From positions 29,062 to 93,061 of the forward strand of contig MNCI01000270.1 in the NCBI GenBank assembly GCA_015680685.1: a DNA stretch of 64,000 nucleotides, given 5' to 3'. The stretch comes from Gnetum montanum. Taxonomy: Eukaryota; Streptophyta; Gnetopsida; Gnetales; Gnetaceae. The translations under genes were made by a program, and so were the position numbers. Of the stretch, positions 33,901 through 43,814 are shown piece by piece (positions within the stretch are counted from its first letter, which is position 1; each line of letters begins with the position of its first letter). The notes below the pieces were generated by a model. The model saw only the letters and a program-made list of their open reading frames with translations. It was not told the DNA's origin and did not search any database.

Positions 33901-35540
33901 ATGTTTCAACAACCCCAAGACCATGGAACACTTTGTATATCAATGTCCATATGTGGTGGACACTTGGCGAGCTACAATGCTTTGGGCTCATGCAAATTTG
34001 AGTGGTTACTCCACAGTGACGATGGGTCTCTGGGCACTTTGGAAGATTCAAAATAGCACAATCTTTAGGTCAACGTGACCTTATCCACCGGAACAAGCTA
34101 CGACAGTTGGCATTAGACTTTGGAGGGAGGCAATTGTCACTATGGGCAGAATGCGCACATTCTAGCTAGCGTGTACAACATACCATGCAAATCCGGAGCT
34201 ATGGTGGCTTGTGGAGCATGTTGGATGGGCCGAGGTCCTCACTCAGCTAGAGGGGGCCCTAGAGTTGGCCGCTAACTTGTTTTCTCCAACTGGGCCAAGG
34301 ACGTTACATTTTTTCATGAAGTTCAAATTAAATTGACAAAGGTCATGATTGCACACTATCTTGGGATCTCAGCAATGGGGGAAACTATGATCCCAGCAGA
34401 GCGGGGTTTCTAGGATGCCGAAGCCTTTTTTAATGGTGCTGTTCCGAGAACAAGTAACGACTAGGTGCCAAAATCAATGCTCTTGCAGCTATGGTAACAG
34501 GCAACGGACCTCGTGGACCAGTTCCTAATCCAATTAGGCAATGCTTGGAAGTTACAAAGCACACACTTCACCCTAATGAAGTGCATGCATTTGGGCCGTG
34601 GGGTGAACTTGCCCAAGTTTTTCCTGACCTCACTTTAGCAGCAACGCCAGGGACACCACTTGGGTTTGATTTTGGCATTGTGGCGGGTTGCTTCCCTAGT
34701 TGTGCCGTCATCAACACCCACGACCTCATGCAAAATGGTCTATACCTATAGGCCGAGGAAACCCCAGAGAGGGTTCCCTGTGCTGGGGCCAAAAGGTTTG
34801 TCTGTGTTTGAAGGGGAAGGAGCAGGATTTGGGAGGTTCCCCTCTCCAGTCCCCGGCAGCTAGGAGACTAGGCTACAGCGAACTGAGGAGCTACTGCAGG
34901 CAATGGAGGAGGCCATCGAGGAGGCAAGAGAGGAGGAAAGACAAGTATGGGAGGATAAGTGAAGCACTTGGAAGGCGAAGTTTCAATGGATGACCACACA
35001 ACTGCAAACCCAATATGCTAAAAGAGGGAAGGAGTTGTCGCGAAAGCATGAGCTTCATGACACAATGACCAAGGTAGCTTTGATCGATGATCTACAGGCC
35101 TAGATCAAGGAAGGGATGATGCAAGAAAGGCAATAGAGGGCTAAATAGGAGCAGCTCGACCTATAGGGCAAAGGAGTGGGAGGGGGAGGAGGCAGAACAA
35201 CTGTAGAGGCAGCAAGATAAAGTGCACGCCCAGAATGCCAAGATGTGGCTACGAAATGGGAGATGCCCATTTGTCATTCTAAACATAAACATCAATATAA
35301 CTTGGTTGGCCCCACGTAGAAATATTAGAAGATCTTCTGCTAAACTTCATCTTGATGGCAAGGGGGATGTTGGGAAGTGTGCACAGAAAGAAGCTGCATT
35401 TAAGGAATTTGAGTAGGCGACTGTGTTCGTGGACACTGAACATTATCGGGAGGTGTTGCAAAATATTCATAGTTAGGAATATCCTAATCGTAAATGTTCT
35501 ACGTTATCAAAGCATCTTTAGTTTGTGGGTACTATAGGTA
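30994..35540 (+). pseudogene. LINE copy G ORF2 (EN-RT-zf-RVT-J-like)
   Basis: The frame starts at 30994 with MKILSWNCRA, the opening strand of the L1 apurinic-type endonuclease. Later endonuclease parts are VIVSDFNQRLHPWEK and DRVLSRID (31332-31592). A C20/T17 tract at 31680-31728 follows. RT parts run from about 32220 to 33300 with HYVDDTILL (catalytic YVDD) at 33005-33031. zf-RVT is at 33839-34078 (CPLCFNNPKTMEHFVYQCP). Then come a C-terminal extension, a Glu/Arg-rich stretch (34881-35215) and the J-like module (35222-35540; LHLDGKGD with HLD at 35348-35356, then EAAFKEFE and VFVDTEHYREVL). About 4.5 kb long; multiple stops and frameshifts. Confidence 0.85.
31680..31728. repeat. Poly-C / poly-T homopolymer tract
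   Basis: A run of about 20 C, then GGGGGTCC, then about 17 T, inside the LINE G endonuclease region. Copy H2 has no such tract at the matching place. A similar poly-C run lies at 40690-40718 in the 3' UTR of copy H1. It may be a small insertion derived from a LINE 3' UTR or an assembly or sequencing artefact; exact run lengths should not be trusted. Confidence 0.7.
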
Positions 35541-35682
35541 CCCCTATCCATGTTTTTGTGAGGATGTTTTATCATGGGGCTAGATGTGGGGCACAATTTT
35601 TGACCTAGTGTACCTATGCATGAGGTCATCCTTCTCTATGTTTCTGTTTTGATGTGGTTTGTAGTCTGTCTTACCTATTTAG

Positions 35683-35892
35683 GCAAGTGGAGGGGAGAAG
35701 TCCCCCCTTTCGACAGAGGGGACACCTCCGCAAATATTTTTTGTACGTGTAGTCTTTCTATTTTCTTTCTTTTAATATAATCCCAATGCAAGTGGAGGGG
35801 AGAAGTCCCCCTTTTCGATAGAGGGGACACCTCCCCAGATATTTTTTGTATGTACAATCTTTCTATTTTCTTTCTTTTAATATAATCTTGAA
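35683..35892 (+). repeat. Duplicated 105-base LINE 3' terminus
   Basis: Two copies (35683-35787 and 35788-35892) of gcaagtggaggggagaag, a CCCC-TTTCGA-AGAGGGG hairpin, acacctcc, the attttttgta spacer and cttttaatataatc. Each copy contains the whole 3' end except the A tail. A reverse transcriptase that recognises this end would find two docking sites. They differ at a few positions. Confidence 0.85.
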
Positions 35893-35999
35893 CATTCTCT
35901 CTCAAAAAAAAATTGAAACTTCTAGGCACATGCTAATTTTATTTTACCAGTCTTGTTGGAAGATCACTTTATAATTTTCTGATTTGTGACATGCTTTTT

Positions 36000-38900
36000 T
36001 TTCTGAAATGTCTGGGATTATATTAAGTAAAGTCATAAAATGAACAAACAAAATTGTGTCTAGGGATATGCCTCCCCTATCGAGAGGGGGTTTCTCCCCC
36101 CTCCATTTGCTGAAAACTATATAAGATGACCAACCACCGCAAACAAGAAACCAAAGAGTGCCCCTACACTTGGGCACAACAAGTCAAAAATGGCCAGCAC
36201 ACATGGCCCCAAGGAAAAAACCATTACAAACAAGGACATCGGTACATAATAGTACCCAATTTCTAAACGCACTTTGACAACCTACTACATTCACAATTGA
36301 GATATTCCTAACTATGAATGACCTACAGCACATCACGATGATGTTTAGTGTCAACAAAAGCAACCGGCTGCTGAAATTCATTAAAAGCAATCTCCTTCTA
36401 TGCACACTCGGCTGCATCCCCCTTTGCCATCTAGATGAAGCTTAGCTGATGACCGCCTAATGTGTCGATGTAGAGCCAACCAAGAAGTGTTATTGTTTAT
36501 GTCCCTAATGAGATAGGGACATCACCCATCATGCAACCACATCCAAGCATTATGTGCATGTGCCTTATCCTGCTACAGCTGCAATTGTTTTGCCTCCTCC
36601 CACTCCCACTCCTTAGCTAGCAGCTCCATCCACTCCTACTCAGCCCTCTACTACTCTTCTTGTTGCAGCTACTCCTTGATCTGGATGCGCAAATCATCCA
36701 TCAGTGCTACCCCTGTCGTTGCTTCGTTCAACTCACACTTCCACAAAAGCTCCTCCTTATCAGCATATTAGGTCTCATAATGGAGCATATTAGGTCTCAT
36801 AATGGGCAATGAACTGCTGGAACTCTTCCTCTTCGACACTCCACTTTGCCTCCCACATGCACCTTTCCTCCCACCTTGCCCTTTGCAACCTCCTCTGTCA
36901 CTCACTACAGTTATGCAACCAATCACAACTCCAGCACTTGGCTACTAAGGACATAAGGAGACCTCCCCAACCCCGCTCCTTCCCCCTCCACTGCAAAACC
37001 CCACCCCTACGCCAAAGCATCCCTTAGGAAATCTAGGTTCCTACACAAGTAAACCATCCTGCACAAAGCTGTAGTCGCAATCGGCAGAGCAACCGAAGTA
37101 GCTACCCGCCACAAAGCCAGAATCAACCACAAGTGGCAACCTCGACGCTATCGCTAAAGTGTCACCAAGAAGAATCTCAGAAAATTCATGCCACACCCCA
37201 ACCCCATGCACTTCAATAGGGTGATGCATGTGCTCTGTGACTTCCAACCATTACCAAACTAGACCAGGAAACAATCCACAAGCTTTGCCACCTGTTGCCA
37301 TAGCAACACCAACTTCTATACTTGGCCACTACTCGTTTTTGGGACCACGCCACTAGACAAGCCTTCAACACCCTGTAGGTCATGCCTTGTAGGAAGCATA
37401 GTTTTCCCCATCGCTGGGATTCCAAGGTACTGCATAATCGCAGCCTTCATCAACTCAACTTGAACTTCGCAAAAGGACATAACATCCCTAGCCCAATTTG
37501 AGAAAAATGGACCTTCAACCGGCTCAGGGCCACCCTCCAGTAGAGAGAAGACCTCAGCCCATCCGACTCACTCCACCATCCGCTAGAGCTTTGAATTCGC
37601 CTGATAAGCCATACACAAAGGCTCAAAAGTTGGCGTTACTCCCATTGTGACCATAGCCTCCTTCCAAAATCTAATAGCCATAGCCGCTACCAATGCCAGT
37701 GGAGGAGGCCACACCGACCTGAAAATTGTGCTATTCTCGATCTTCCAGAGAGCCTAGAGAACTACCATCACCTTAAAATCTTCATTCAAATTTGCATGGG
37801 CCTGAATTGTCGTAGCTCACCAAGTGTCCACAACATAAGGGCATTGGTATAAAAAGTGTTCAATCGTCTCAGGGGTGTTGGAACATAACGGATGACTATC
37901 ATTAATGTTTACATGCCTCATATGTAGGACAACCCGCATCAAAAGTGCCACATGTCCTATTAGCCAAATGAAAACCTTGAGCTTTTTCAGCAGTCGTCCC
38001 TTCCAAACGTTCCTCCATCCATCAACATGAGGATATTTAGTCTAAATAATCTACCATTGTGACACCTCCAACAAACCTCTCCTCATCATATCCTATGCAC
38101 ACTTGCAAAGTTTTCACTAGATGGGTGATGCCCGATGATCTGCTTCCCAACATCTATACTTGCCATTCATAATTCTAATCCATTGAGCTGCCCCCTCATC
38201 ATGCTATAAGATCCAATTAATTAATCGCAGATATCCCTCATAACTCCAAGACCCCAAGCTTCCCTTGGTCTCATTGTAGTCTCCCAACATACCAAATGCA
38301 TATGATTACCCCCTTTACCCCTTGACTAGATTCGAACCAACTGATCAATCTATATTATAATACCAATAGGGGAAGAAGCCACAAAAGTCGTGAGATGGGC
38401 CATGGTAGCTAAAACCATCATAGCAAGCATCACCTGACTCTTCCAAGTAAGGAAACAATTTTACCAATGCCCGATTCGGTGTTCCATTTTCTGTACCATC
38501 TTCGACCAAGTTTGATTCCTCCCCCAATCAAAAAGAGGGATACCTAAGTAGGAATTCTGAGCAGTACCCCGAAGAATCCCCAACACTTGAGAAATTCTAC
38601 TTCCAACTCTAGCATCAACATTGAGTAGGTGAAGGGTTGACTTCCCCCTATTAATTTCTAATCCCACCTCCAAAGCCATTCGACAAAGTGCCCAATCAAT
38701 CGCCTGAGCTTGTGGCACCGCCACCTACAAAAGCAACATAGTGTCATCTGCATAATGTTCCGCTAAGCACTTCACCATAGCAATCTCTAACCCTCTAACT
38801 CCATTTGCCTTGCAATATAGCTGAAGGATATCCATCACTATAATAAAAAGTAGGGGAGATAGTGGATCTCCCTGCCTAAGCCCCTTGCCAGGGGAGGAGA

Positions 38901-40550
38901 AACCCCAAAGCCTACCCCCAATATCAAAAAAGTAAGCTCTCGACTCTTGTAGCTGGATGCATAGATTCACAAAACTAGAATTAAATCCCTTTTGAATCAT
39001 AATCGTCGAAAGAGCCTCATAGCTAATTGTATCATACACTTTCGTAATGTCCAACTTCAAGCACATTCCAAGAAACCCTACCTCCTGCATCAAGTGAAGA
39101 ACCTCCTACATCAAAATTACTTGGTCTTGTAAGAATCTATCTCTGATGAAACCTGCTTGATGTTCCCCCACCAACTTTGGCATAAGCAGGACCAACCATC
39201 AAACTAGCATCTTTGTGAACACTCGAAGCAAAACATTGCAAACACCAATCGACCAAAATTGTATAGGATCCCTAGGGTTGGGCTGCTTGGGAATCAAGAC
39301 AATCCTAGAACAATTAATCTCCTATCAAACATGCCTCCTCCATAACATTAGGTTAAAAGCATCCAACATGTTTTGCCCCAATAGATCCGCAAAAGCCTTG
39401 AAAAATTCAATAGTCCAGCCATTTGGACCAAGGGCCTTGTCTGCCTTCATCGATGCCATTGCCACATCCAACTCTTGTAGCATGAATAAGGCTAGCAGCA
39501 ATTGGTTCTCATCTTCTCCTAACACTCTTTGCACTTGTTTAGAGAGCGGTAACGTGTGTCTCTTGTCCTAGATTTTAGCCCAATAATCACCCATCACCTT
39601 TGTGATTTCTTGAGGGTCTTCAAGAGTCAAGCCATTTTGCACCAAACTGAGCATTTGCTCATTTCAACTAGAGCAAACCTTCCCTAAGAAAATCCCATGG
39701 GTCTCCCTAGTTGGGCTAACATTCCCAAATCTCCTCCACAAGAGGTCTCAACTAGGGTTTGAGAAGCCAAGAACATTCAAATCAAAAAGGAGGGGGAGGT
39801 CTCTTCTTCAGCCTCCCTAGATGGAAGACAATGGAACGATGATCGAACGCTTGCCTTTCCTTCCCAGAAACTTGGATATCAAGCTACATCAGAAGGTCCA
39901 AGCTCACCCACACTTGATCAATTCTAGACAAAACCCAATCCTTTCCCCTCCTCCTATTAATCCATCTGAAACAACAGTCTTTTATCTCCATATCCACCAG
40001 GTCATATGATTCCAAGAAAAACAAAAACTACTAAGCACCAGGGGGATCACTATTATTCTTGCCAGATTTTTCCCAAGGATGTAAACATTGATTGAAACCT
40101 CCAACAATGAGCCATTTGCACCTGTTAGGCACCAACGATGCCACCATCCTTAGCTCTTGCAATTTGACCTCCCACAGTTCGGCCCCATAAAAATTGATAA
40201 CCCAAAGTCCAGACAAAATTATGTATACTATTATACTCCAAACAAAAGAGTCCACCAAGTTAAAAGGGACTCTAGACAAAACAACTAAGCCCCCAACCCA
40301 ACCCTGACAGCCAACTAGTTGTGCATGCCATCCTTCCCACCTCAAATAGTGGAATTTAGTCTGCTGCAACTTTGTCTCCTAGAGATACACCATGTCACAA
40401 TCTTCACTCCTAATCATCTCTTTCAAGGTATACCCTATCCCCTACAATCCCATGAGAAAATCCTCATGGCTTACCAGCCGACCTTTTTTTTTTTTATAAA
40501 CCTCTTTCAAGGTCAGCTGCAACGCCAAATCAATATCCATTTGTGTCTAC
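36000..40550 (-). mobile_element. L1-like LINE copy H2, lacks ORF1
   Basis: The 3' end at 36000-36050 has the family end (RC: cttaatataatccc) and a hairpin (RC: ggggggagaaacccc ... ggggaggc) around 36060-36110. The body is a long ORF2. At the 5' side the similarity to copy G stops near 40550, about 80 bases before the ORF2 start, so ORF1 is missing: a typical 5' truncation. It is the same subfamily as G but inverted, with only about 100 bases between the two tails. It abuts the 3' tail of copy H1. Confidence 0.88.
36180..40467 (-). pseudogene. LINE copy H2 ORF2 (best preserved RT)
   Basis: ORF2 begins at about 40467 with MRIFSWDCRG. Endonuclease: 40031-40369, including WLIVGGFNQCLHPWEK, where the G-D-F-N motif has become G-G-F-N, so a catalytic Asp is lost. 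RT N-terminus: 39325-39534 (ADKALGPNGWTIEFF). RT core: 38725-39093, open for 122 codons with LDITKVYDTISYE, LRQGDPLSPLLFIIVMD and HYADDTMLL, the complete polymerase YADD. RT thumb: 38461-38724 (NSYLGIPLFDWGRN). zf-RVT with stops lies near 37800-38000. The C-terminal charged region and J-like module (about 36330-36500, LHLDGKGDAAE then AFNEFQQPVAFVDTKHHR) complete it. Confidence 0.85.
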
Positions 40551-40689
40551 TAGCCTTGCTTTTTTGGATAAAAGTTCAAGTTGTATTAATGTGGGAAAAC
40601 TATGTAGTGGGGATGGGGAAACCCCTCCAACAAAATTTCTAGGCAGGGAATCGTTATAGTGAAAGCAGGCAAGCCATACAAGATGTCAT

Positions 40690-40718
40690 CCCCCCCCACC
40701 CCCCCCCCCCCCCCCCCC
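40690..40718. repeat. Poly-C tract
   Basis: Nine C, A, and about 20 C, ending GCGGGATC. It lies in the LINE H1 3' UTR where other copies have shorter paired G and C runs. Run length is unreliable. Confidence 0.7.
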
Positions 40719-40881
40719 GCGGGATCTTCAAGTCCAAAAGGGGAAGGACCACAAACATAAATAAAGGAAGAAAGACAAACCCCCTGATAATAGACCAGCA
40801 ATGGACCCACATCAAACATAATGTAGCAATCTAGTACATGCACATCGAGCCTTCTCCTAGAAGTGAATCCCATAAAGGACC

Positions 40882-41137
40882 TGATGAGGACATCACCCAA
40901 CCCCTGTATAATCCTCCATGTATCTTGAATATGTTTGTCTTGTTTATGTGTCTTCTTGTGTTGATCTTTTGATGATGATTCCAGGGTGTTTTGCCATGTG
41001 TGTGGGTGTTTTGGACTTATTTTGATGAGTCTAGGAGATTTCGGGGCTATGGGCACCTATTTGGAGGTATCCGAAGGTTCCAATCCTCAAAACAAGCATC
41101 TTTGTGTTTTGCCCTTGTAGGTGAGACGTCCCAACTA
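40882..41137 (+). repeat. Partial 5' LTR of the non-autonomous element
   Basis: It aligns with the first 250 or so bases of the 3' LTR, from TGATGAGGACATC through gtgagacgtcccaact, with scattered differences. After this point similarity ends, so the rest of the 5' LTR (palindromes, TATA, U5) and possibly the primer-binding site are deleted or replaced. The many differences suggest an old insertion. Confidence 0.75.
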
Positions 41138-41352
41138 CAGGTGAATCTTGTAAGGTCAAGTTCTTTTTTGGTAGTTGACTACCAATTTATTTGAAAGGCT
41201 AGGGTTTGGAGTGAATTGCTTCAAATTTACACTTTTATGTTGAAGTTTGGTGTTTTCTCTGAATGAAAGGAACATTGTTGTGGATATTTGTGCATTTTCT
41301 TTTGGATATCATTCTTGTTGCTTTAAGTTTTATCTTTAGATCTATGAAAGGT

Positions 41353-42054
41353 ATGGCTCTTAAAAAGAAGACAAATCAAGAGCTTGGACAAGAGATTCAA
41401 GAGCTCAAAGGCTCCTTTAAGGCATTTGTGACTGAAATGCAAGAAGTTCTTCTCAAAGTCAAGGCCTACGAGCACCAAGATTTCCGAAAAACTTCAAGAA
41501 GAAGGAATATGGAGAAATTCAAGACTGACTTGGGAAATATTTTGAGGAGAATTGAGAGAATATCTTCTAGCCATCAAGGAAAGAAAGAAGATGTAAGGTC
41601 TAATGAGGTAGAGATCAATGAGAAAAGGAGTTCTCAAACATCTCTTATTGGGCAAGGGAATGCTCAATACTCTAGGGTTTCAAGAGAAGGAACCAAGAGC
41701 TTCATCAAAGGGACCAAGAAATCTTCAAAGTCCAAGATGGTGTATGTTGCTAATCAAAGAGAGTTCCTACCTCATAAGTCATGGGAGGTGAAAGATCAAA
41801 GCCAAAGGAGTGCAAAGATCAAGGAATTTCTTAAAGGAGGATCAAAGGTAGCACTAGAAGGTATGAAACTCATTCTTTTTGCAATTGTCCTATACCTTGT
41901 GGCAAGGGAAAAAAGATTCGAAGCCAAGTTCAGGCTATCTCATGGGAGAGAGGTGAGTCTTCTAGCCAAGGTAAGTGAAAGAATGATTGCTTTAATGATG
42001 TTTTTAATGAAATTGATGTTAAAGCCATGGAGGAGAGTTTACCTTTTGAGCTAG
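41353..42054 (+). CDS. Gag-like ORF of the non-autonomous element
   Basis: A 234-codon open frame. I place the start at 41353 (MALKKKTNQEL) rather than the upstream in-frame ATG at 41263, because KKKT aligns with the gag start of the autonomous gypsy (MPSKKKTVQAL). Residues 1-60 look coiled-coil (IQELKGSFKAFVTEMQ). A Lys/Ser/Arg-rich middle follows, then SKMVYVANQREFLPHKSW and a hydrophobic stretch (MKLILFAIVLYLVA). No CCHC knuckle or Retrotrans_gag core is visible. It stops at 42054, overlapping the next frame by 28 bases. Strong donor-like AAG/GTAAGT at 41971 raises the possibility of splicing. Function beyond a gag-like start is unknown. Confidence 0.55.
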   Translation: MALKKKTNQELGQEIQELKGSFKAFVTEMQEVLLKVKAYEHQDFRKTSRRRNMEKFKTDLGNILRRIERISSSHQGKKEDVRSNEVEINEKRSSQTSLIGQGNAQYSRVSREGTKSFIKGTKKSSKSKMVYVANQREFLPHKSWEVKDQSQRSAKIKEFLKGGSKVALEGMKLILFAIVLYLVAREKRFEAKFRLSHGREVSLLAKVSERMIALMMFLMKLMLKPWRRVYLLS

Positions 42055-42722
42055 TCCCTCTAAAGTGGGATGAAGAGCTTGCTTATGATTCCCTTGAAGA
42101 GGAGATGCCATTGGGATTGGGATCTCCTATTTGGGATCTTGAACCTTCAAGCTTTGATGAGATTGGACAGCCACATGTTGAAGATCAAGTTGAACCAAAG
42201 ATGGCTAGGAGAAGCCATGAAGAGGTAAGTAAGTCTAAGCTTTACCTTGTTGATGGTAGTAATGTCTCTCATGTTGAAGCTACTGTTATGGATGCTAGTA
42301 TTTCACTTCAGCTTGATAGTGGTTTCTTCAATGGTAATGATGAGCATCATGATCATTGTGTTGATTATGATAAGAATGAGAGTCCTGTTGTGACTTCTGA
42401 TACCATTGTTAGTGAGAGCAGAAGTAATAATGGTAATTTGTTTGATGATGGTGGCTATTGGGATAGTCATTATGAGAAGATCATTATTGATGTTAGTGAA
42501 AATATTAGTAGTGATAACTTTGATTGTCTTGGGTGTGAAATGGATGAGAAGCATGAAGGCAATCTCCATTGTTGTGCTAATGATGAAAGGAAGCTGAGTG
42601 ATAGTCTTCCACACACCAAAAGGAAGAAGGTGAAGAAGAGAAAAAAGAAGGAAAGAAAGGATGTTGGCTTAAGGAGCCTAATCCTTTTGCTTTTTCTTAT
42701 TCTTTATTTGTTGCAGGTTTGA
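42027..42722 (+). CDS. Acidic ORF of unknown function in the LTR element
   Basis: A 231-codon open frame overlapping the previous one in another frame. It is acidic (LKWDEELAYDSLEEEMP), then Asp/Asn/His-rich, then has a Cys-containing segment (NFDCLGCEMDEKHEGNLHCC), a lysine cluster (KRKKVKKRKKKERK) and a hydrophobic end (LILLLFLILYLLQV). I do not recognise it. The hydrophobic end may not be real protein: the DNA there is a pyrimidine tract ending TTGCAG/G (42716), a strong splice acceptor, and GAG/GTAAGT at 42225 is a strong donor. An intron 42225-42716 would be 492 bases, a multiple of three. Long openness without recognisable homology in a decayed region is notable. Confidence 0.45.
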   Translation: MEESLPFELVPLKWDEELAYDSLEEEMPLGLGSPIWDLEPSSFDEIGQPHVEDQVEPKMARRSHEEVSKSKLYLVDGSNVSHVEATVMDASISLQLDSGFFNGNDEHHDHCVDYDKNESPVVTSDTIVSESRSNNGNLFDDGGYWDSHYEKIIIDVSENISSDNFDCLGCEMDEKHEGNLHCCANDERKLSDSLPHTKRKKVKKRKKKERKDVGLRSLILLLFLILYLLQV

Positions 42723-42963
42723 GTCATCATGGGGATGCAAGGGAATTATTCCAAGGAGACACTCAATTGAAGGAAGCATGGTGGGGAATGAGGACAAGCC
42801 TCCATTAGCAAGAGAAGCCCAAAACCAAAACCTCAAGTGATACTCATTCTCATGATTTTTTTGATGCATTGAGTTTTGATTGTTATGCTAAGAATGATGG
42901 CCTTGAGTCATGGGAGCATGGTGCCTTCCAGCTTGTGAAAGGTCATTAAGCATGACATTTTAA

Positions 42964-42975
42964 GGGTGGGAGAGA
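42964..42975 (+). other. Polypurine tract of the non-autonomous element
   Basis: GGGTGGGAGAGA directly before the 3' LTR start. The same tract (GGTGGGAGAGA, minus strand, from 58739) precedes the 3' LTR of the autonomous gypsy. It primes plus-strand DNA synthesis in LTR elements. Confidence 0.75.
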
Positions 42976-43805
42976 TGATGAGGATGTCACCCAACCCTTG
43001 TCTAATCTTCAATGTATCTTGGATATGTGTGTGCGTCTTCTTGTGTTGACCTTTCGATGATGATTCCAAGGTGTTTTGCCATGCTTGGGGGTGTTTTGGA
43101 CTTATTTTGATAAGTGTATGAGGTTTCGGGGGCTATGGGGACTTATTTGGAGGTGTCCAAAGGTTCCAGACCTCAAAACGAGCATCTTTGTGTTTTGCCC
43201 TTGCAAGTGAGACGTCCCAACTGCATTTTAGACATCCCAGTTGTTAACAACCATTTTCAAATGAAATGTCCCATTCTTCTCTGAGACGTCCCATGCAGAT
43301 TGTAACAAACATCAAATTGAATGGCAAATCGGAGGGAAAATGAAAGGTCACACCAAGAAGCTATCAATAAGAGTGCAAGGAAGAAGGCTAATCAAGCTAA
43401 TTAGAAGGTAGAAGGTTAGTCTCAAGGAGAACAGAGATTTGAGAAGTCTCTTGAGAGCTTGTGCAAGAAAAGAGCTTCTACAAGAAGAGTTTGAGTGAGA
43501 GGCAAGGGAGAGCACTTGAGAAAGGTTAAGAGAATATCTTATAAGTGTCTTGTCTTGAGCTTTAGCTCCATTGTGAGCAAGTGAGGATTGAGAGGGGACA
43601 TGTGTGGTCTCTAAGAACCTTGGGAGAGGTGTGAGTTGAGCTTAGCTCCTCATCTTTGATGTAATTCTTTACATTTTAAGAGTTTTCTTATAAAAAGGGG
43701 AATTTTCTCCAATTCATTGTCTTGTTCTTGCTTCTACATTTAATTTTGCTTAGGGAGGTTGTGGAATGGATCCTTTTGTTGTCTATTGAGGTAGGCTTCA
43801 CATCA
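42976..43805 (+). repeat. 3' LTR of the non-autonomous element
   Basis: An 830-base LTR from TGATGAGGATGTCACCC to CACATCA. It contains an array of GAGACGTCCCA-like motifs (43206-43296), a TATA-like tataaaaag (43690-43698), and an end like that of the autonomous LTR (ttgtggaatggat ... catca against ttgtggaatccat ... catca). Integration left GGACT at 43806-43810. Confidence 0.85.
43206..43296 (+). repeat. GAGACGTCCCA palindrome array in LTR U3
   Basis: Four or so related motifs: gagacgtccca (43208), agacatccca, aaatgtccca and gagacgtccca (43280). The core GACGTC is a bZIP/CRE-type palindrome. The 5' LTR retains the first of them (41121-41134). This corresponds in position to the arrays at 7190-7325 and 58349-58490. 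Confidence 0.65.
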
Positions 43806-43814
43806 GGACTGCCC

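Larger units (their letters stand above)
29480..35905 (+). mobile_element. L1-like LINE copy G, near full length
   Basis: The longest continuous LINE in the window (about 6.4 kb), with ORF1 (DUF4283-like), a spacer, ORF2 (endonuclease, RT, zf-RVT, C-terminal extension, J-like module) and a 3' UTR that is tandemly duplicated (35683-35892). It ends with tttaatataatc and an A run (35908-35915). Every frame carries stops, many of them TAG or TGA where related copies have CAG, CAA, CGA or TGG. It is antisense to the host gene and faces copy H2 tail to tail. Confidence 0.88.
40882..43805 (+). mobile_element. Non-autonomous Ty3/gypsy-like LTR element
   Basis: The element starts TGATGAGGACATCACCC at 40882 and ends CACATCA at 43805. 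The flanking five bases are GGACC (40877-40881) and GGACT (43806-43810), a target duplication with one mismatch, and the target is LINE H1. The start of the 5' LTR (40882-41137) matches the start of the 3' LTR (42976-43805). A polypurine tract GGGTGGGAGAGA (42964-42975) precedes the 3' LTR and matches that of the autonomous gypsy. There is no protease, RT, RNase H or integrase: two overlapping frames fill the inside. It presumably used proteins from a relative such as 57940-63352. Confidence 0.85.

Noticed and set aside
41263-41352. An upstream in-frame ATG with a hydrophobic leader resembling a signal peptide
   Set aside because: The related gag proteins begin at the KKKT motif, so the leader is more likely untranslated 5' sequence of the element.
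42303-42614. A 103-codon reverse frame, rich in Ile and Thr
   Set aside because: It is the antisense shadow of the Asp/Asn-rich forward ORF at 42027-42722.
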